A stretch of DNA of 64,000 nt from Stappia sp. WLB 29 (GTDB lineage Bacteria > Pseudomonadota > Alphaproteobacteria > Rhizobiales > Stappiaceae). The stretch spans positions 186,001-250,000 of the forward strand of contig NZ_JALBGD010000007.1 in assembly GCF_023507705.1 (NCBI RefSeq), read 5' to 3'. The position numbers and the translations under genes are program-made. Positions 38,494-47,266 of the stretch are shown here, one piece after another. A model generated the notes under the pieces. That model ran no database searches and was not told the DNA's origin. It saw nothing but the letters and a program-made list of their open reading frames with translations. Numbering within the stretch: the stretch's first letter is position 1; every line of letters starts with the position of its first letter.

Positions 38494-39108
38494 ATGACCA
38501 GCCCGAAGCGGCAGGAGCGGCAACAGGAACCGCGGCGCATCGTCCGGAAGACCGCCGCGCGGATCGTCGCCGGCCTGATGCGGGACCGACACGGCGTGGC
38601 CGCGGTCGAGTTCGCGCTGGTGCTGCCCTTCATGCTGGTCCTGTTCCTCGGCGTGACCGAACTGAACTCGGCACTTACCCTCGACCGCAAGGTCAGCCAG
38701 GCTGCCAGTTCCGTCGCCGACTTGGTGGCACAGGCCGACAAGCTCAAGTCCTCCGAGGTCAACGACCTGCTGAACCTGTCGCGCGCCGTGCTCGACCCCT
38801 ATCCGGAAGCCCCGTTGAAAGTGGTCGTCGCCAGCGTGTGGATGAAGGAAGTGAACCAGCCGCGCGTCGTGTGGAGCCGGGCGATGAACACCGCCCAGTG
38901 GGGCGCCAACTCCGCCCCTCCGATCGATCTGCCGGAAGAACTGACCCGGCAGAAGGACACCTATCTGGTCGTAGCTCGTGCCGAATACGAGCATCGGCCG
39001 ACCTTCGCGGCAGTGCTCAAGGATGTGTTCAACGCCGCCACGATTACGCTCAGCGACACCTACTACATGCGCCCGCGCGTCAGCACGAGCGTCGAGTGCT
39101 GCAACTGA
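38494..39108 (+). CDS. Second TadE/TadG-like pseudopilin
   Basis: 204 residues. Leader ending RDRHGVAAVEFALVLPFML, again with Glu in the fifth-position context of TadE-like proteins and one hydrophobic helix. The exported part ends SDTYYMRPRVSTSVECC, with a Cys pair close to the end. It occupies the place of TadF/TadG in other loci; it is too short for a full TadG with a VWA domain. Convergent with the PhnD-like gene, 7 bases between stops. Confidence 0.85.
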   Translation: MTSPKRQERQQEPRRIVRKTAARIVAGLMRDRHGVAAVEFALVLPFMLVLFLGVTELNSALTLDRKVSQAASSVADLVAQADKLKSSEVNDLLNLSRAVLDPYPEAPLKVVVASVWMKEVNQPRVVWSRAMNTAQWGANSAPPIDLPEELTRQKDTYLVVARAEYEHRPTFAAVLKDVFNAATITLSDTYYMRPRVSTSVECCN

Positions 39109-39115
39109 ACTCCGT

Positions 39116-40222
39116 CTAGTCGCCGCCGCCGAGCGGCCGGAGACGGCCGCGCGACACGCCAGCCTCCGGCGGAAAGGCGGCCAGCACGGGCGCATAATCC
39201 TGCGCACCCACGGCAACGAAGCCGTCATCCGAAACGGCCTCGGCTGCGCCTTGCCCGGTCATGATCTCCGCGAGCAGGCTGCGGATCTCCCGCGGCACGT
39301 CCTGCCGGACCACATGCGGGGCACCGGCGATGGCCCCGGACGCCCAGACGATCCTCAGCCCGGCAATCTCGATGCCCCTTTCCGCCAGATCCCGCAAGGT
39401 GCCGCGCGAGTAGCCCGCCGCGGCCTCTCCCTGCAGCGACGACCAGACGAAGGCGACATCGGCATCGCCCCGGATGAGCGCAAGTGCGGCCGCCAACGGA
39501 TCGTCATGGGCAGTGAGCGAGGCGGCCTTCTGCTCCAGATCCATGCCCTCGCCCGTGAGCCCGGCAAGCTGGACGAGGCGGCTGCCGACCGCATCGTGCG
39601 GGCCGGTGGCGATGCGGCGTCCCGCCATGTCCGCAGGCGCTTCGATCTCTTCGCCGGCCCGTGCCAACGCGATGGCATGCCACCCTGTCTCACCGTCCGG
39701 CGGGCGTGGGGCGACCAGCGGCTCCAGGCAGCCGCACTCGCCTTGCGCCGCCGCGTAGGCGGAGGCCGACAGCGGCGCGTAGTGGACCTCTCCCCCGACC
39801 AGCGCCCGCTGCAGCTGCGACAGGTTGCGGTAGGCGATCAGCAGGACCGGAACGCGCAGGCCTGCCTCCAGCAGTTCGCGGAACGGGGCCGCCCGGCCGA
39901 AATCGCCGGCCGCCGGGTCCATGGCGATGCCGACGCGAAGCTCCGGCATCAGGGCAAGGCGCTGCGGATCGAAGGCCGCACCGGGCCCGGACTGCCCGGT
40001 ACCGTCGTCGGCAGGACCGAGCTCCTCCTGCCAAGGCAGGAAGGCGGGATCGTCCGGCTGCGGCGGCATATCCTCCTGGGCCAGCAGCCGCGCGCCGGAT
40101 GTGCCGAGCATCAGCCCTGCCAGCAGCAGGACAGCCATCGCGCGCGAAAAGACGCGGGACAGGCGCCTCGCCCCGCCGATTGCCTCTTGCCCCGAACCGG
40201 ATCGCCGCGCCAGTCTCCTCAT
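39116..40222 (-). CDS. Orphan PhnD-like phosphate/phosphonate ABC substrate-binding protein
   Basis: 368 residues from MRRLARRSG. A basic N-terminus, hydrophobic signal or anchor (AMAVLLLAGLMLGTS) and a Pro/Asp-rich linker precede a PhnD-type binding domain: LRVGIAMDPAAGDFGRAAPF, VHYAPLSASAYAAAQ, GRRIATGPHDAVGSRL and GDADVAFVWSSLQG. No ATPase or permease is near, so it may serve another transporter or a sensor. Ligand unknown. Divergent from the HAD gene with 48 bases between. Confidence 0.8.
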   Translation of the reverse strand: MRRLARRSGSGQEAIGGARRLSRVFSRAMAVLLLAGLMLGTSGARLLAQEDMPPQPDDPAFLPWQEELGPADDGTGQSGPGAAFDPQRLALMPELRVGIAMDPAAGDFGRAAPFRELLEAGLRVPVLLIAYRNLSQLQRALVGGEVHYAPLSASAYAAAQGECGCLEPLVAPRPPDGETGWHAIALARAGEEIEAPADMAGRRIATGPHDAVGSRLVQLAGLTGEGMDLEQKAASLTAHDDPLAAALALIRGDADVAFVWSSLQGEAAAGYSRGTLRDLAERGIEIAGLRIVWASGAIAGAPHVVRQDVPREIRSLLAEIMTGQGAAEAVSDDGFVAVGAQDYAPVLAAFPPEAGVSRGRLRPLGGGD

Positions 40223-40270
40223 TCCGCCAGTGTGTGCCAGGGCCGCAGCGCCCGCAATCCGGGAGCTTCG

Positions 40271-40888
40271 ATGACACGCCGTCCCGATACCGTGGTCTTC
40301 GACATCGGCAACGTCCTCATCCAGTGGGATCCGCGCCGTCTTTATCGCAGCATCTTCGAGAACGAGGCCGATGCCGACCGGTTTCTCACCGAGGTGCTGC
40401 CGCCGGAGTGGAACCTGGAGCAGGACCGGGGCCGCAGCTTTGCCGAAGGTATCGCCGAGGCTCTCGCCCGGCGACCCGACCACCGGGAGGAGATACTCGC
40501 CTGGGATACACGCTGGCATGAAATGGTGCCGGGCGAGGTGCCGGGCAGCGTCGCGATCCTCACCGCGCTCAAGACGGCGGGCGTGCCGCTCTATGCGATC
40601 ACCAATTTCTCGTCCGAGAAGTTCGCCGAGTGCGAGCGCCGCTTCCCCTTTCTTGCCGACAGTTTCATCGATGTTGTCGTGTCCGCGCATGAGCGGCTGG
40701 TGAAGCCGGACCCGCGCATCTACCACGTGCTGTTCTCGCGCAACGACCTGGCGCCCGAGACCACCGTGTTCATCGATGACAGCCCGGCCAATGTCGAGGC
40801 GGCCCGGTCCGTGGGCATGCATGCCATCCACTTTACCGATGCCCCTGCACTGAAAGCCTCGCTGATCGACCTCGGTTTCCAGCTCTAG
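40271..40888 (+). CDS. HAD-superfamily hydrolase, YihX-like
   Basis: 205 residues. HAD motif I is VVFDIGNVLIQWDPRRLY, motif II AITNFS, motif III the Lys in LVKPDPRIYHVL and motif IV FIDDSPANVEAA. The DxGNVL start and PPEWNLEQDRG segment match the YihX (alpha-D-glucose-1-phosphate phosphatase) group. The substrate is not proven. Stop is 8 bases from the convergent HDAC-like gene. Confidence 0.87.
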   Translation: MTRRPDTVVFDIGNVLIQWDPRRLYRSIFENEADADRFLTEVLPPEWNLEQDRGRSFAEGIAEALARRPDHREEILAWDTRWHEMVPGEVPGSVAILTALKTAGVPLYAITNFSSEKFAECERRFPFLADSFIDVVVSAHERLVKPDPRIYHVLFSRNDLAPETTVFIDDSPANVEAARSVGMHAIHFTDAPALKASLIDLGFQL

Positions 40889-40896
40889 ATCGGTGG

Positions 40897-41928
40897 TCAG
40901 ACGGCCTCGAAGCCCTCCAGCACGTTAACGCAGTTGGTGCCGAGCGCATCGACCGCATAGCCGCCTTCCATGACGAAGAGGGTCGGAAGGCCGGCCGCGG
41001 CGAGTGCTGCGCCCATTCGCGTGAAGTCCTCGTGGACGAGGCGGAAGCGGGAGATCGGATCCTTCTCGTAGGCATCGAGGCCGAGCGAGACGACCAGCGT
41101 GTCCGGCCGGAAGGCAGCGATGCGCGCGAGCGAGGCGGCAAGCGCCTGCGACCACACATCCCAATCGGCGCCGAGTTCCAGCGGATAGTTGGCGTTGAAC
41201 CCCTCGCCCTTGCCCGCCCCGGTCTCTGCCGCGTGGCCGAGAAAGTAGGGATATTCCTCGCGCGGGTCGGCATGGATCGACAGGAACAGCACGTCGGAGC
41301 GCTCGTAGAAGATCGACTGGGTACCGTTGCCGTGGTGATAGTCGACATCGAGCACCGCGACGCGTTCGGCGCCGGCATCGCGCAGCCACTGCGCAGCGAT
41401 GGCCGCATTGTTGAGGAAGCAGTAGCCACCATAGTAGTCGGCCGCCGCGTGGTGTCCGGGTGGACGGCACAGGGCGAAGGCGGCGCGCTCGCCGCCGGCA
41501 ACTAGGCGGGCGCCGGTCAGCGCGGAATCGGCGCTGGCGCGCGCGGCGGCGAAGGTGTGCTCGCCGAGCGGCGTTCCGGCATCGAAGGAGTAGCGGCCGA
41601 GCAACCCGTCGATGTGATCGGGCACGGGATCGATGTTAAGGCCGCGCACCGGCCAGACGAAGGGGAAGGCCTCGCTGCTGCGCCCAGCGTTGGTCCAGCG
41701 GTCCCAGAAGCTCTCCAGGAACGCGAGGTAGCCGGCATCATGGATGCGGGCGAGAGGCTCCATGCCGAAATCGTCCGGCTCCAGCAGTTCGCCGAGACCG
41801 CGGGCGAGCACGGCCTCGCGAACCATCTCGGCGCGGGAGGGAATCTCCACCGCCGGCTTCAGCATGCCGTCGGAGATTTCCTGCTTGGGGTCGTGGGCCA
41901 GCTGTCCGGCGGAAAACACGGTCTTCAT
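40897..41928 (-). CDS. Histone deacetylase-family / acetylpolyamine amidohydrolase
   Basis: 343 residues. Zinc-dependent deacetylase fold with ALCRPPGHHAAADYYGGYCF (catalytic His pair), VLDVDYHHGNGTQSIFY (zinc Asp/His), SLGLDAYEKDP (zinc Asp) and FVMEGGYAVDALG. The long insertion loop and overall length are those of bacterial acetylpolyamine amidohydrolases. It would release acetate from acetylated polyamines or similar amides. Its start overlaps the galM-like stop by 4 bases, so the two are translationally coupled. Confidence 0.9.
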   Translation of the reverse strand: MKTVFSAGQLAHDPKQEISDGMLKPAVEIPSRAEMVREAVLARGLGELLEPDDFGMEPLARIHDAGYLAFLESFWDRWTNAGRSSEAFPFVWPVRGLNIDPVPDHIDGLLGRYSFDAGTPLGEHTFAAARASADSALTGARLVAGGERAAFALCRPPGHHAAADYYGGYCFLNNAAIAAQWLRDAGAERVAVLDVDYHHGNGTQSIFYERSDVLFLSIHADPREEYPYFLGHAAETGAGKGEGFNANYPLELGADWDVWSQALAASLARIAAFRPDTLVVSLGLDAYEKDPISRFRLVHEDFTRMGAALAAAGLPTLFVMEGGYAVDALGTNCVNVLEGFEAV

Positions 41929-42950
41929 GGCGTCAGGTCCTCATGCCCGATCTGGGAAAAGCGATACTCTGTCACTTGCCGGTAGAGCTCGTCCGGTCGC
42001 AGGACGGCCCCGGCGAAGTGCCGATGATTGGGACTGTCCGGCCAGCGCTGCGGCTCCAGGCAAAGGCCCGCACGCGGCCCGTAGCTGCGCCCGCCCAGCC
42101 CCGGACAGGGTACGTCGAGCTTGTAGCCATCGTAGAACTGGAGACCGGGCTCGCTCGTCAGAACGTCCATGGCAAGGCCGCTCTCCTGTCCGATAACGCG
42201 CGCGACGGGGCGCGGTTCGCAAGTTGGCACGGCTGACAGGCAGAAATTATGGTCATGGGCGACATCGCCCCCATGCGCATCGATCCGGCGCAGGCGGCGG
42301 AAATCGTACGGCGTTCCCGCAACGGGGCGCACCTCGCCGGTCGGAATCGCCTCGCCGTCGACGGGCAGGTAGGCATCCGCCTCGATCTGCAGCAGATGGC
42401 CGCCGATGTCGGGCGATCCGTCGAGGTTGAAATAGCTGTGGGTCGCAAGGTTCACCAGCGTCGGCCGGTCGGTTACCGCTTCCAGCACGATGCGGAGCCG
42501 GTCCCCGGCCCCCGGGATCTCGTAGCACACGCTCGCCTCGACACGGCCCGGATAGCCCGCATCGCCATCCTCGGAGACCAGCGCCAGCACCGCATGGGCG
42601 GGTCCGGCCTCTCGCAGCGACCACAACCGCCGGGCAAAGCCCCTTGCTCCGCCGTGAAGATGGTTGCGACCGCCCTCGTTGCATTCCAGCTGGACGTCGC
42701 TGCCGTCGAGCCGGAACCGACCGCCGGCGATGCGGTTGGCGTGGCGGCCGGCGATCACGCCGAAATAGGGCGAATGGGCGAGATAGGAGGCAAGATCGGC
42801 GAAGCCGAGCACGACGCTGCGCCCGCCGACGCGTAGGTCGGTGATGGCAGCGCCCAGCGCCATGATTCTGGCCGACAGTCCGCCCGCCGCGATGGCAACG
42901 CGCTCGACAGGCGTTCCATCGGCAAGCTGGCCGAATTGACTGACGCTCAT
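41925..42950 (-). CDS. galM: Aldose 1-epimerase
   Basis: 341 residues. It interconverts alpha and beta anomers of sugars. GalM signatures: FGVIAGRHANRIAGGRF, NEGGRNHLHGGARGFARRLW with the catalytic His, NLATHSYFNLDG with the second His, and LTSEPGLQFYDG, plus the C-terminal Glu in GLCLEPQRWPDSPNH. Close to a ribokinase and an SDR gene upstream, so its sugar could be ribose or deoxyribose, but galactose or another aldose is equally possible. Confidence 0.92.
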   Translation of the reverse strand: MSVSQFGQLADGTPVERVAIAAGGLSARIMALGAAITDLRVGGRSVVLGFADLASYLAHSPYFGVIAGRHANRIAGGRFRLDGSDVQLECNEGGRNHLHGGARGFARRLWSLREAGPAHAVLALVSEDGDAGYPGRVEASVCYEIPGAGDRLRIVLEAVTDRPTLVNLATHSYFNLDGSPDIGGHLLQIEADAYLPVDGEAIPTGEVRPVAGTPYDFRRLRRIDAHGGDVAHDHNFCLSAVPTCEPRPVARVIGQESGLAMDVLTSEPGLQFYDGYKLDVPCPGLGGRSYGPRAGLCLEPQRWPDSPNHRHFAGAVLRPDELYRQVTEYRFSQIGHEDLTP

Positions 42951-43043
42951 TTCAGGTGGTTCCCGCGATCCCTGGCAGGCCCGACGCGCGATACGCGGGC
43001 GGGGACACTATAACGGGACGGACAGCGAAATCACCCGGCAGGG

Positions 43044-43556
43044 CTACTGTATCAACCGCATCGTGCCGGAGCGGATGTCGACCTTGGCAAGACGGCCGAG
43101 CACCGACATGCCGATCAGCGGCAGTTCCAGCGCGCCCTCCGGCATGACCAGCGCCTCGACATTTTTGAGGCGGATGCTTCCCAGGCGCAGCTCGCGCAGG
43201 GTAACGGGCGCAGCCAGCGCGATCCCGTTGGCCGTGCGCACCTTGACGACATAGTCCGAGCGGGCCGGACGGACACCGGAAAGGGCCGCAACCTCCGACG
43301 GCAGGGCAAGCGTCGAAGCGCCGGTGTCGATCAGGGAGTGCACCGGACGGCCATTGATGTGAGCGCTGACCTCGTAATGGCCGTTTCGCCCGGCCTTCAG
43401 GACGAGCGTGCGCGGTCCGGACGAGGGCTCGGATGCAGGTGCCTCCTGGCGTACTGCCGCGACGATCGGCGCCCCCTTGAGATAATCGCGCAAAAAATCG
43501 GGCGCCAAGGCCGCGGCCACGACGACGATTACGGCGATCATCAGATAGCGTGCCAT
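43044..43556 (-). CDS. Retropepsin-like aspartic protease, membrane-anchored
   Basis: 170 residues from MARYLMIAVIVVVAAAL, a single N-terminal membrane anchor. The domain has one active-site motif, SLIDTGASTLALP, and the second-half motif LIGMSVLGRLAKVDI, as in TIGR02281-type clan AA proteases of alphaproteobacteria, which work as dimers, probably in the periplasm. ATG at 43556 follows AGGGGGCG. Substrate unknown. Confidence 0.9.
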   Translation of the reverse strand: MARYLMIAVIVVVAAALAPDFLRDYLKGAPIVAAVRQEAPASEPSSGPRTLVLKAGRNGHYEVSAHINGRPVHSLIDTGASTLALPSEVAALSGVRPARSDYVVKVRTANGIALAAPVTLRELRLGSIRLKNVEALVMPEGALELPLIGMSVLGRLAKVDIRSGTMRLIQ

Positions 43557-43704
43557 GGCTTCGCCCCCTGCCCTTAACCAGTCAAGATCAGGCGGGAAAG
43601 ATCTCACGGCAGCGCTTAGCAAGGGGTGAAGCCCAGCGCGGCACGTTCAAACGCGGTTTCCGATCCATTGCCCGGAACGATAAAATTCGACGGATCGGCG
43701 GTGC

Positions 43705-44628
43705 TCAGGCGTCCAGCGTCTCGCAGTCAAGCGTATCCGCAAGCGCTGCGATTGCCTTCGCGCCGGGCGAGGAGGACTGCGCGCCGTTCGCCGTACAGGC
43801 CAGGGCGCCGGCTGCTGTGCCTTCCTGCAGGGCACGTGCGATCTCCGCCCCCCGGTCGAGTGCGGCAGCAAGGGCGCCGACGAAGGCATCGCCCGCACCA
43901 GTGGTATCGACCACGTCGACTTCAGGCGCGGCAACCCGCCAGCGGGTCTTGCCCTTCTGGGCGATCAGCCCGCGCGCGCCCAGGGTGACGACAGCAAGCC
44001 GCTCTTCTCCCGATAGCGCTGCGCAATGCGCCTCCGGCACTGGCGTCTCCCCCGTTCCGAGTGCGGCGGCAAGTTCCGCCGCCTCCACGGAATTGGCGAC
44101 AACGACGTCGACATCCGGCACCAGGCGGGCGAGCTCCGCATCGCCGGATGGCGCGGCGTTCAGCAACACGCGCGCCCCGCACAGCCGCGCGCGGGCGATG
44201 GCATCGGCAATCGGCTCCGGGCTCAACTCGCGCTGGAGCACCAGCAGGTCGCCCCGTGCCAGCCGGCCATCCAGCCAATCCGCAACGACGCGGGCATTGA
44301 CGCCGCTGGCGCACATGATGAGGTTCTCGCCCTTGGCGTCGACGCCGATCATGGCAATGCCGGTGGTCCCGTCGAGATGGCGGACGCCGGAAAGGTTGAC
44401 CCCCGCGCGCTCGAGATTGGCAAGCGCGGCCTCGGCATGAGAGTCGCGGCCGACCGCACCGATCATCCGGACCATCGCCCCAGCACGCGCTGCTGCCAGC
44501 GCCTGGTTGGCGCCCTTGCCGCCGGGAAAGGTCTGGTGGTCGGGGCCGACCACCGTTTCGCCGGGCGCCGGAAGACGCGGCAGGGCGACGACGAGGTCGA
44601 GATTGATGGAGCCGAATACGGTGATCAC
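43705..44628 (-). CDS. rbsK: Ribokinase
   Basis: 307 residues from a GTG at 44628 (VITVFGSINLDLVV). PfkB-family kinase that phosphorylates ribose at O5. Motifs: the first signature FPGGKGANQALAAARAG, the NAAPS segment and the C-terminal VDTTGAGDAFVGALAAAL with the catalytic Asp. Last gene of the nucleoside salvage run, 31 bases after the SDR gene. It would rescue ribose released from nucleosides; deoxyribose is an alternative substrate. Confidence 0.92.
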   Translation of the reverse strand: MITVFGSINLDLVVALPRLPAPGETVVGPDHQTFPGGKGANQALAAARAGAMVRMIGAVGRDSHAEAALANLERAGVNLSGVRHLDGTTGIAMIGVDAKGENLIMCASGVNARVVADWLDGRLARGDLLVLQRELSPEPIADAIARARLCGARVLLNAAPSGDAELARLVPDVDVVVANSVEAAELAAALGTGETPVPEAHCAALSGEERLAVVTLGARGLIAQKGKTRWRVAAPEVDVVDTTGAGDAFVGALAAALDRGAEIARALQEGTAAGALACTANGAQSSSPGAKAIAALADTLDCETLDA

Positions 44629-44659
44629 GGTGCCTGTTCCTGCGGTTCGGCGGACGAGA

Positions 44660-45424
44660 TCAGATCCAGCCGCCGTCGACGATATAGGTCTGGTTGGTGC
44701 ATGCGGCGGCCGCATCCGAGCAGAAGAACAGCACCACGCGGGCGACATCCGCCGGCACCAGCTTCCGCTTGAGGCATTGCCGCTCCATGATCTCGCGCTC
44801 GCCGGCCTCGTCGAGCCACAGGGCGATCTGGCGCTCGGTCATGATCCACCCCGGAGCGATACAGTTGACGCGAATGTTGTCCGGACCAAGGTCGCGGGCG
44901 AGCGAGCGCGTCAGGCCGACGACGGCGGACTTGGCCGCCGTGTAGCCGGCCATGCCGCCCTGCCCGATCATCCAGGAGATCGACCCCATGTTGACAATGG
45001 CACCGCCCCCGAGCGCGCGCATGTCGCCCACCACCGCCTGGGTGCAGAAGAACTGGTGCTTGAGGTTCACCGCCATGCGGCTGTCCCAGTATTCGGGCGT
45101 CACCTCTTCCAGCCGGTGACGCTCGTCATGGGCGGCGTTGTTGACCAGGATCGAAACGGGGCCCAGCACCTCGCGCAAATCGGCGATTGCTGCACGGGTC
45201 GCCTCGATATCCGTGAGATCGGCACGGGCGAAACGGACGGCCGCGCCACCGCTCTCCAATTCCGCAACAAGACGGCGGGAAGGCTCCTCACTAAGGTCGA
45301 TGAAACCGACCAAAGCCCCTTGCGCGGCAAACTGGCGGACGATCTCAGCACCGATTCCGCCACCCCCACCGGTGACCAGGACCGTGCGGCCCTCCAGGTC
45401 CGGATAGATCGCCTGGGCTGTCAT
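44660..45424 (-). CDS. SDR-family dehydrogenase in the nucleoside salvage locus
   Basis: 254 residues from MTAQAIYPDLEG. Classical short-chain dehydrogenase: cofactor motif VTGGGGGIGAE with an Asp (FIDLSEE) at the end of strand 2, which favours NAD, then LVNNAA, the catalytic Ser in NMGSISW, and YTAAK. The closing NQTYIVDGGWI resembles sugar and sugar-acid dehydrogenases. Between upp and rbsK, it may oxidise a (deoxy)ribose product; the substrate is inferred from context only. Confidence 0.88.
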   Translation of the reverse strand: MTAQAIYPDLEGRTVLVTGGGGGIGAEIVRQFAAQGALVGFIDLSEEPSRRLVAELESGGAAVRFARADLTDIEATRAAIADLREVLGPVSILVNNAAHDERHRLEEVTPEYWDSRMAVNLKHQFFCTQAVVGDMRALGGGAIVNMGSISWMIGQGGMAGYTAAKSAVVGLTRSLARDLGPDNIRVNCIAPGWIMTERQIALWLDEAGEREIMERQCLKRKLVPADVARVVLFFCSDAAAACTNQTYIVDGGWI

Positions 45425-45471
45425 GTCGCTCCTCCCGCCCTTCACGCCACCGGCGCCGCAGGGATGCGGCC

Positions 45472-46101
45472 TTACTTCGTGCCGTACATGCGGTCGCCGG
45501 CATCGCCGAGACCGGGCACGATATAGCCCTTCTCGTTCAGCCGCTCGTCGATGGCGGCGGTGAAGATCGGCACATCCGGATGGGCGGCGTTGAATTTGGC
45601 GATGCCTTCGGGCGCGGCTAGAAGGCAGAGGAAACGCAGCTGGGTGGCGCCGCGTTCCTTCAACCGCTGAACGGCGGCAATCGCCGAGTTGGCCGTTGCC
45701 AGCATGGGATCGACGACGATCACGAGGCGCTCGGCGAGATCTTCCGGCGCCTTGAAATAATATTCGACCGGCTGCAGCGTCTTGGGGTCGCGGTACAGGC
45801 CGATATGGGCGACGCGGGCGGCCGGAACCAGCTCCAGCATGCCCTCCAGCAGTCCGTTGCCGGCGCGCAGGACCGAGGCGAAGACCAGCTTCTTGCCCTC
45901 GATGATCGGCGCGGACATGGTCTGCAGCGGGGTTTCGATCTCGACGGTGGTGATCGGCAGGTCGCGGGTCACCTCATAGGTGAGCAGCACGGAAATTTCC
46001 CGCAGGAGCCTGCGGAAACCCTGGGTCGAGGTCTCCTTCATCCGCATGTGCGTCAGCTTGTGCTGCACCATCGGGTGATCGACTACGGTTGCTCCGGTCA
46101 T
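45472..46101 (-). CDS. upp: Uracil phosphoribosyltransferase
   Basis: 209 residues from [20 protein letters not shown]. It makes UMP from uracil and PRPP. The PRPP loop reads [11 protein letters not shown] rather than the commoner DPMLATGGS; the uracil-binding end [17 protein letters not shown] is intact. The ATG at 46101 follows AGGCGAG; 24 upstream in-frame residues are not family-like. A 139-base gap separates it from add, so it may also have its own promoter. Confidence 0.95.
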   Translation of the reverse strand: MTGATVVDHPMVQHKLTHMRMKETSTQGFRRLLREISVLLTYEVTRDLPITTVEIETPLQTMSAPIIEGKKLVFASVLRAGNGLLEGMLELVPAARVAHIGLYRDPKTLQPVEYYFKAPEDLAERLVIVVDPMLATANSAIAAVQRLKERGATQLRFLCLLAAPEGIAKFNAAHPDVPIFTAAIDERLNEKGYIVPGLGDAGDRMYGTK

Positions 46102-46240
46102 CTCGCGCCTCTCCGCTCGCTCTGTCTGGAGGCCACCGCCTCCTGAAGCCCCAGCCGGCTTCCTTCCTGTCATAGATCAACCGGCGAACAAGCGGAACAG
46201 GTGCAGCGCAGCTCTCGCCCTCCCGTCCACCGACTTCCCC

Positions 46241-47263
46241 TCAGACCTCGCCGCCGCGCAGCGCCGCGTGGTCCGACAGGCGGACGGCGAGCCGGCGCCG
46301 TGTATCCTCGTCGCAGAAGGCGGCGGCGATGGCATTGCGGGTGATCGCCAGAAGCTCGTCTTCCGGCCAGCCGAAGGTCTCGGCACAGCTGCGATATTCA
46401 TGACCGAGCGTCGTGCCGAAGAAAGGCGGATCGTCGGAATTGAGCGTGATGCGGCAGCCGGCGCGGCGCAGCAGGTTCACCGGATGAAAGCGCAGGTTGG
46501 AGTAGAACCCGAGCGCCAGATTGGAGCCGGGGCAGACTTCCAGCACGATGCCTTCTTCCGCGATACGCGCGACCACCGCCCGGTCCTCGATGGCCCGCAC
46601 GCCGTGGCCGATGCGCCGGACGCGCAGGAAGTCGAGCGCGGCCGTGACGCTTTCGGGGCCGCAGACCTCGCCCGCATGGGCGGTCAGGCCGAGCCCCGCC
46701 TCTCCGGCGGCACGGAAGGCTCTCGCGAAGTTCGCCGGATGGCCCTCGCGCTCGTCGCCGGCAAGGCCGAAGCCGGTGACCAGCGGATGCGGAGCGGCGA
46801 TGACCTGCGCCACAACCTGCTCGACCGCACGAGCCCCGAAATGCCGTACGCCGACGGCGATCATGCGCGCTTCGATGCCGGTATCGGCGCGGGCCTGCTC
46901 GATGCCGGCGGCAAGACCGGCGACATAGTCGCGATAGGACAGGCCGGCGCCGGCGGCATGATCGGGCGAGATCGTCAGTTCGGCATAGATCGCCCCTTCC
47001 GCGGCCAGCATGCGCAGGTAGGTGCCGGAAAGCAGCGCGTAGTCCTCGGGCGTCCGGAAGATCCGGCTCGCCCGGTCATAGGCCGCGAGGAATTCGGAGA
47101 AGTCGTTCCAGAGATAGCGGCCGCGTTCGTCGAAGAGGCCTTCGACATCCTGACCTTGGCGCTTGGCAAGGCGCCGCACGAGATCGGCCGGCGCCGCCCC
47201 CTCGACATGCACATGCAGTTCCGCCTTGGGAAGCGTTGCCCGCGTGCTGGCGCTTGCCGGCAT
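46241..47263 (-). CDS. add: Adenosine deaminase
   Basis: 340 residues. Zinc enzyme converting (deoxy)adenosine to (deoxy)inosine. Metal and active-site motifs: KAELHVHVEGA (HxH), LTAHAGEVCGPES, RIGHGVRAIED and TLNSDDPPFFGTTL. An adenine deaminase activity of the related subfamily cannot be ruled out, but the purine nucleoside phosphorylase in the same locus favours the nucleoside. It starts 3 bases after the dioxygenase stop. Confidence 0.92.
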   Translation of the reverse strand: MPASASTRATLPKAELHVHVEGAAPADLVRRLAKRQGQDVEGLFDERGRYLWNDFSEFLAAYDRASRIFRTPEDYALLSGTYLRMLAAEGAIYAELTISPDHAAGAGLSYRDYVAGLAAGIEQARADTGIEARMIAVGVRHFGARAVEQVVAQVIAAPHPLVTGFGLAGDEREGHPANFARAFRAAGEAGLGLTAHAGEVCGPESVTAALDFLRVRRIGHGVRAIEDRAVVARIAEEGIVLEVCPGSNLALGFYSNLRFHPVNLLRRAGCRITLNSDDPPFFGTTLGHEYRSCAETFGWPEDELLAITRNAIAAAFCDEDTRRRLAVRLSDHAALRGGEV

Positions 47264-47266
47264 GCG

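Noticed and set aside
38494-39108. Calling this gene TadG
   Set aside because: It is 204 residues and has no von Willebrand domain; only the TadE-like prepilin start is supported.
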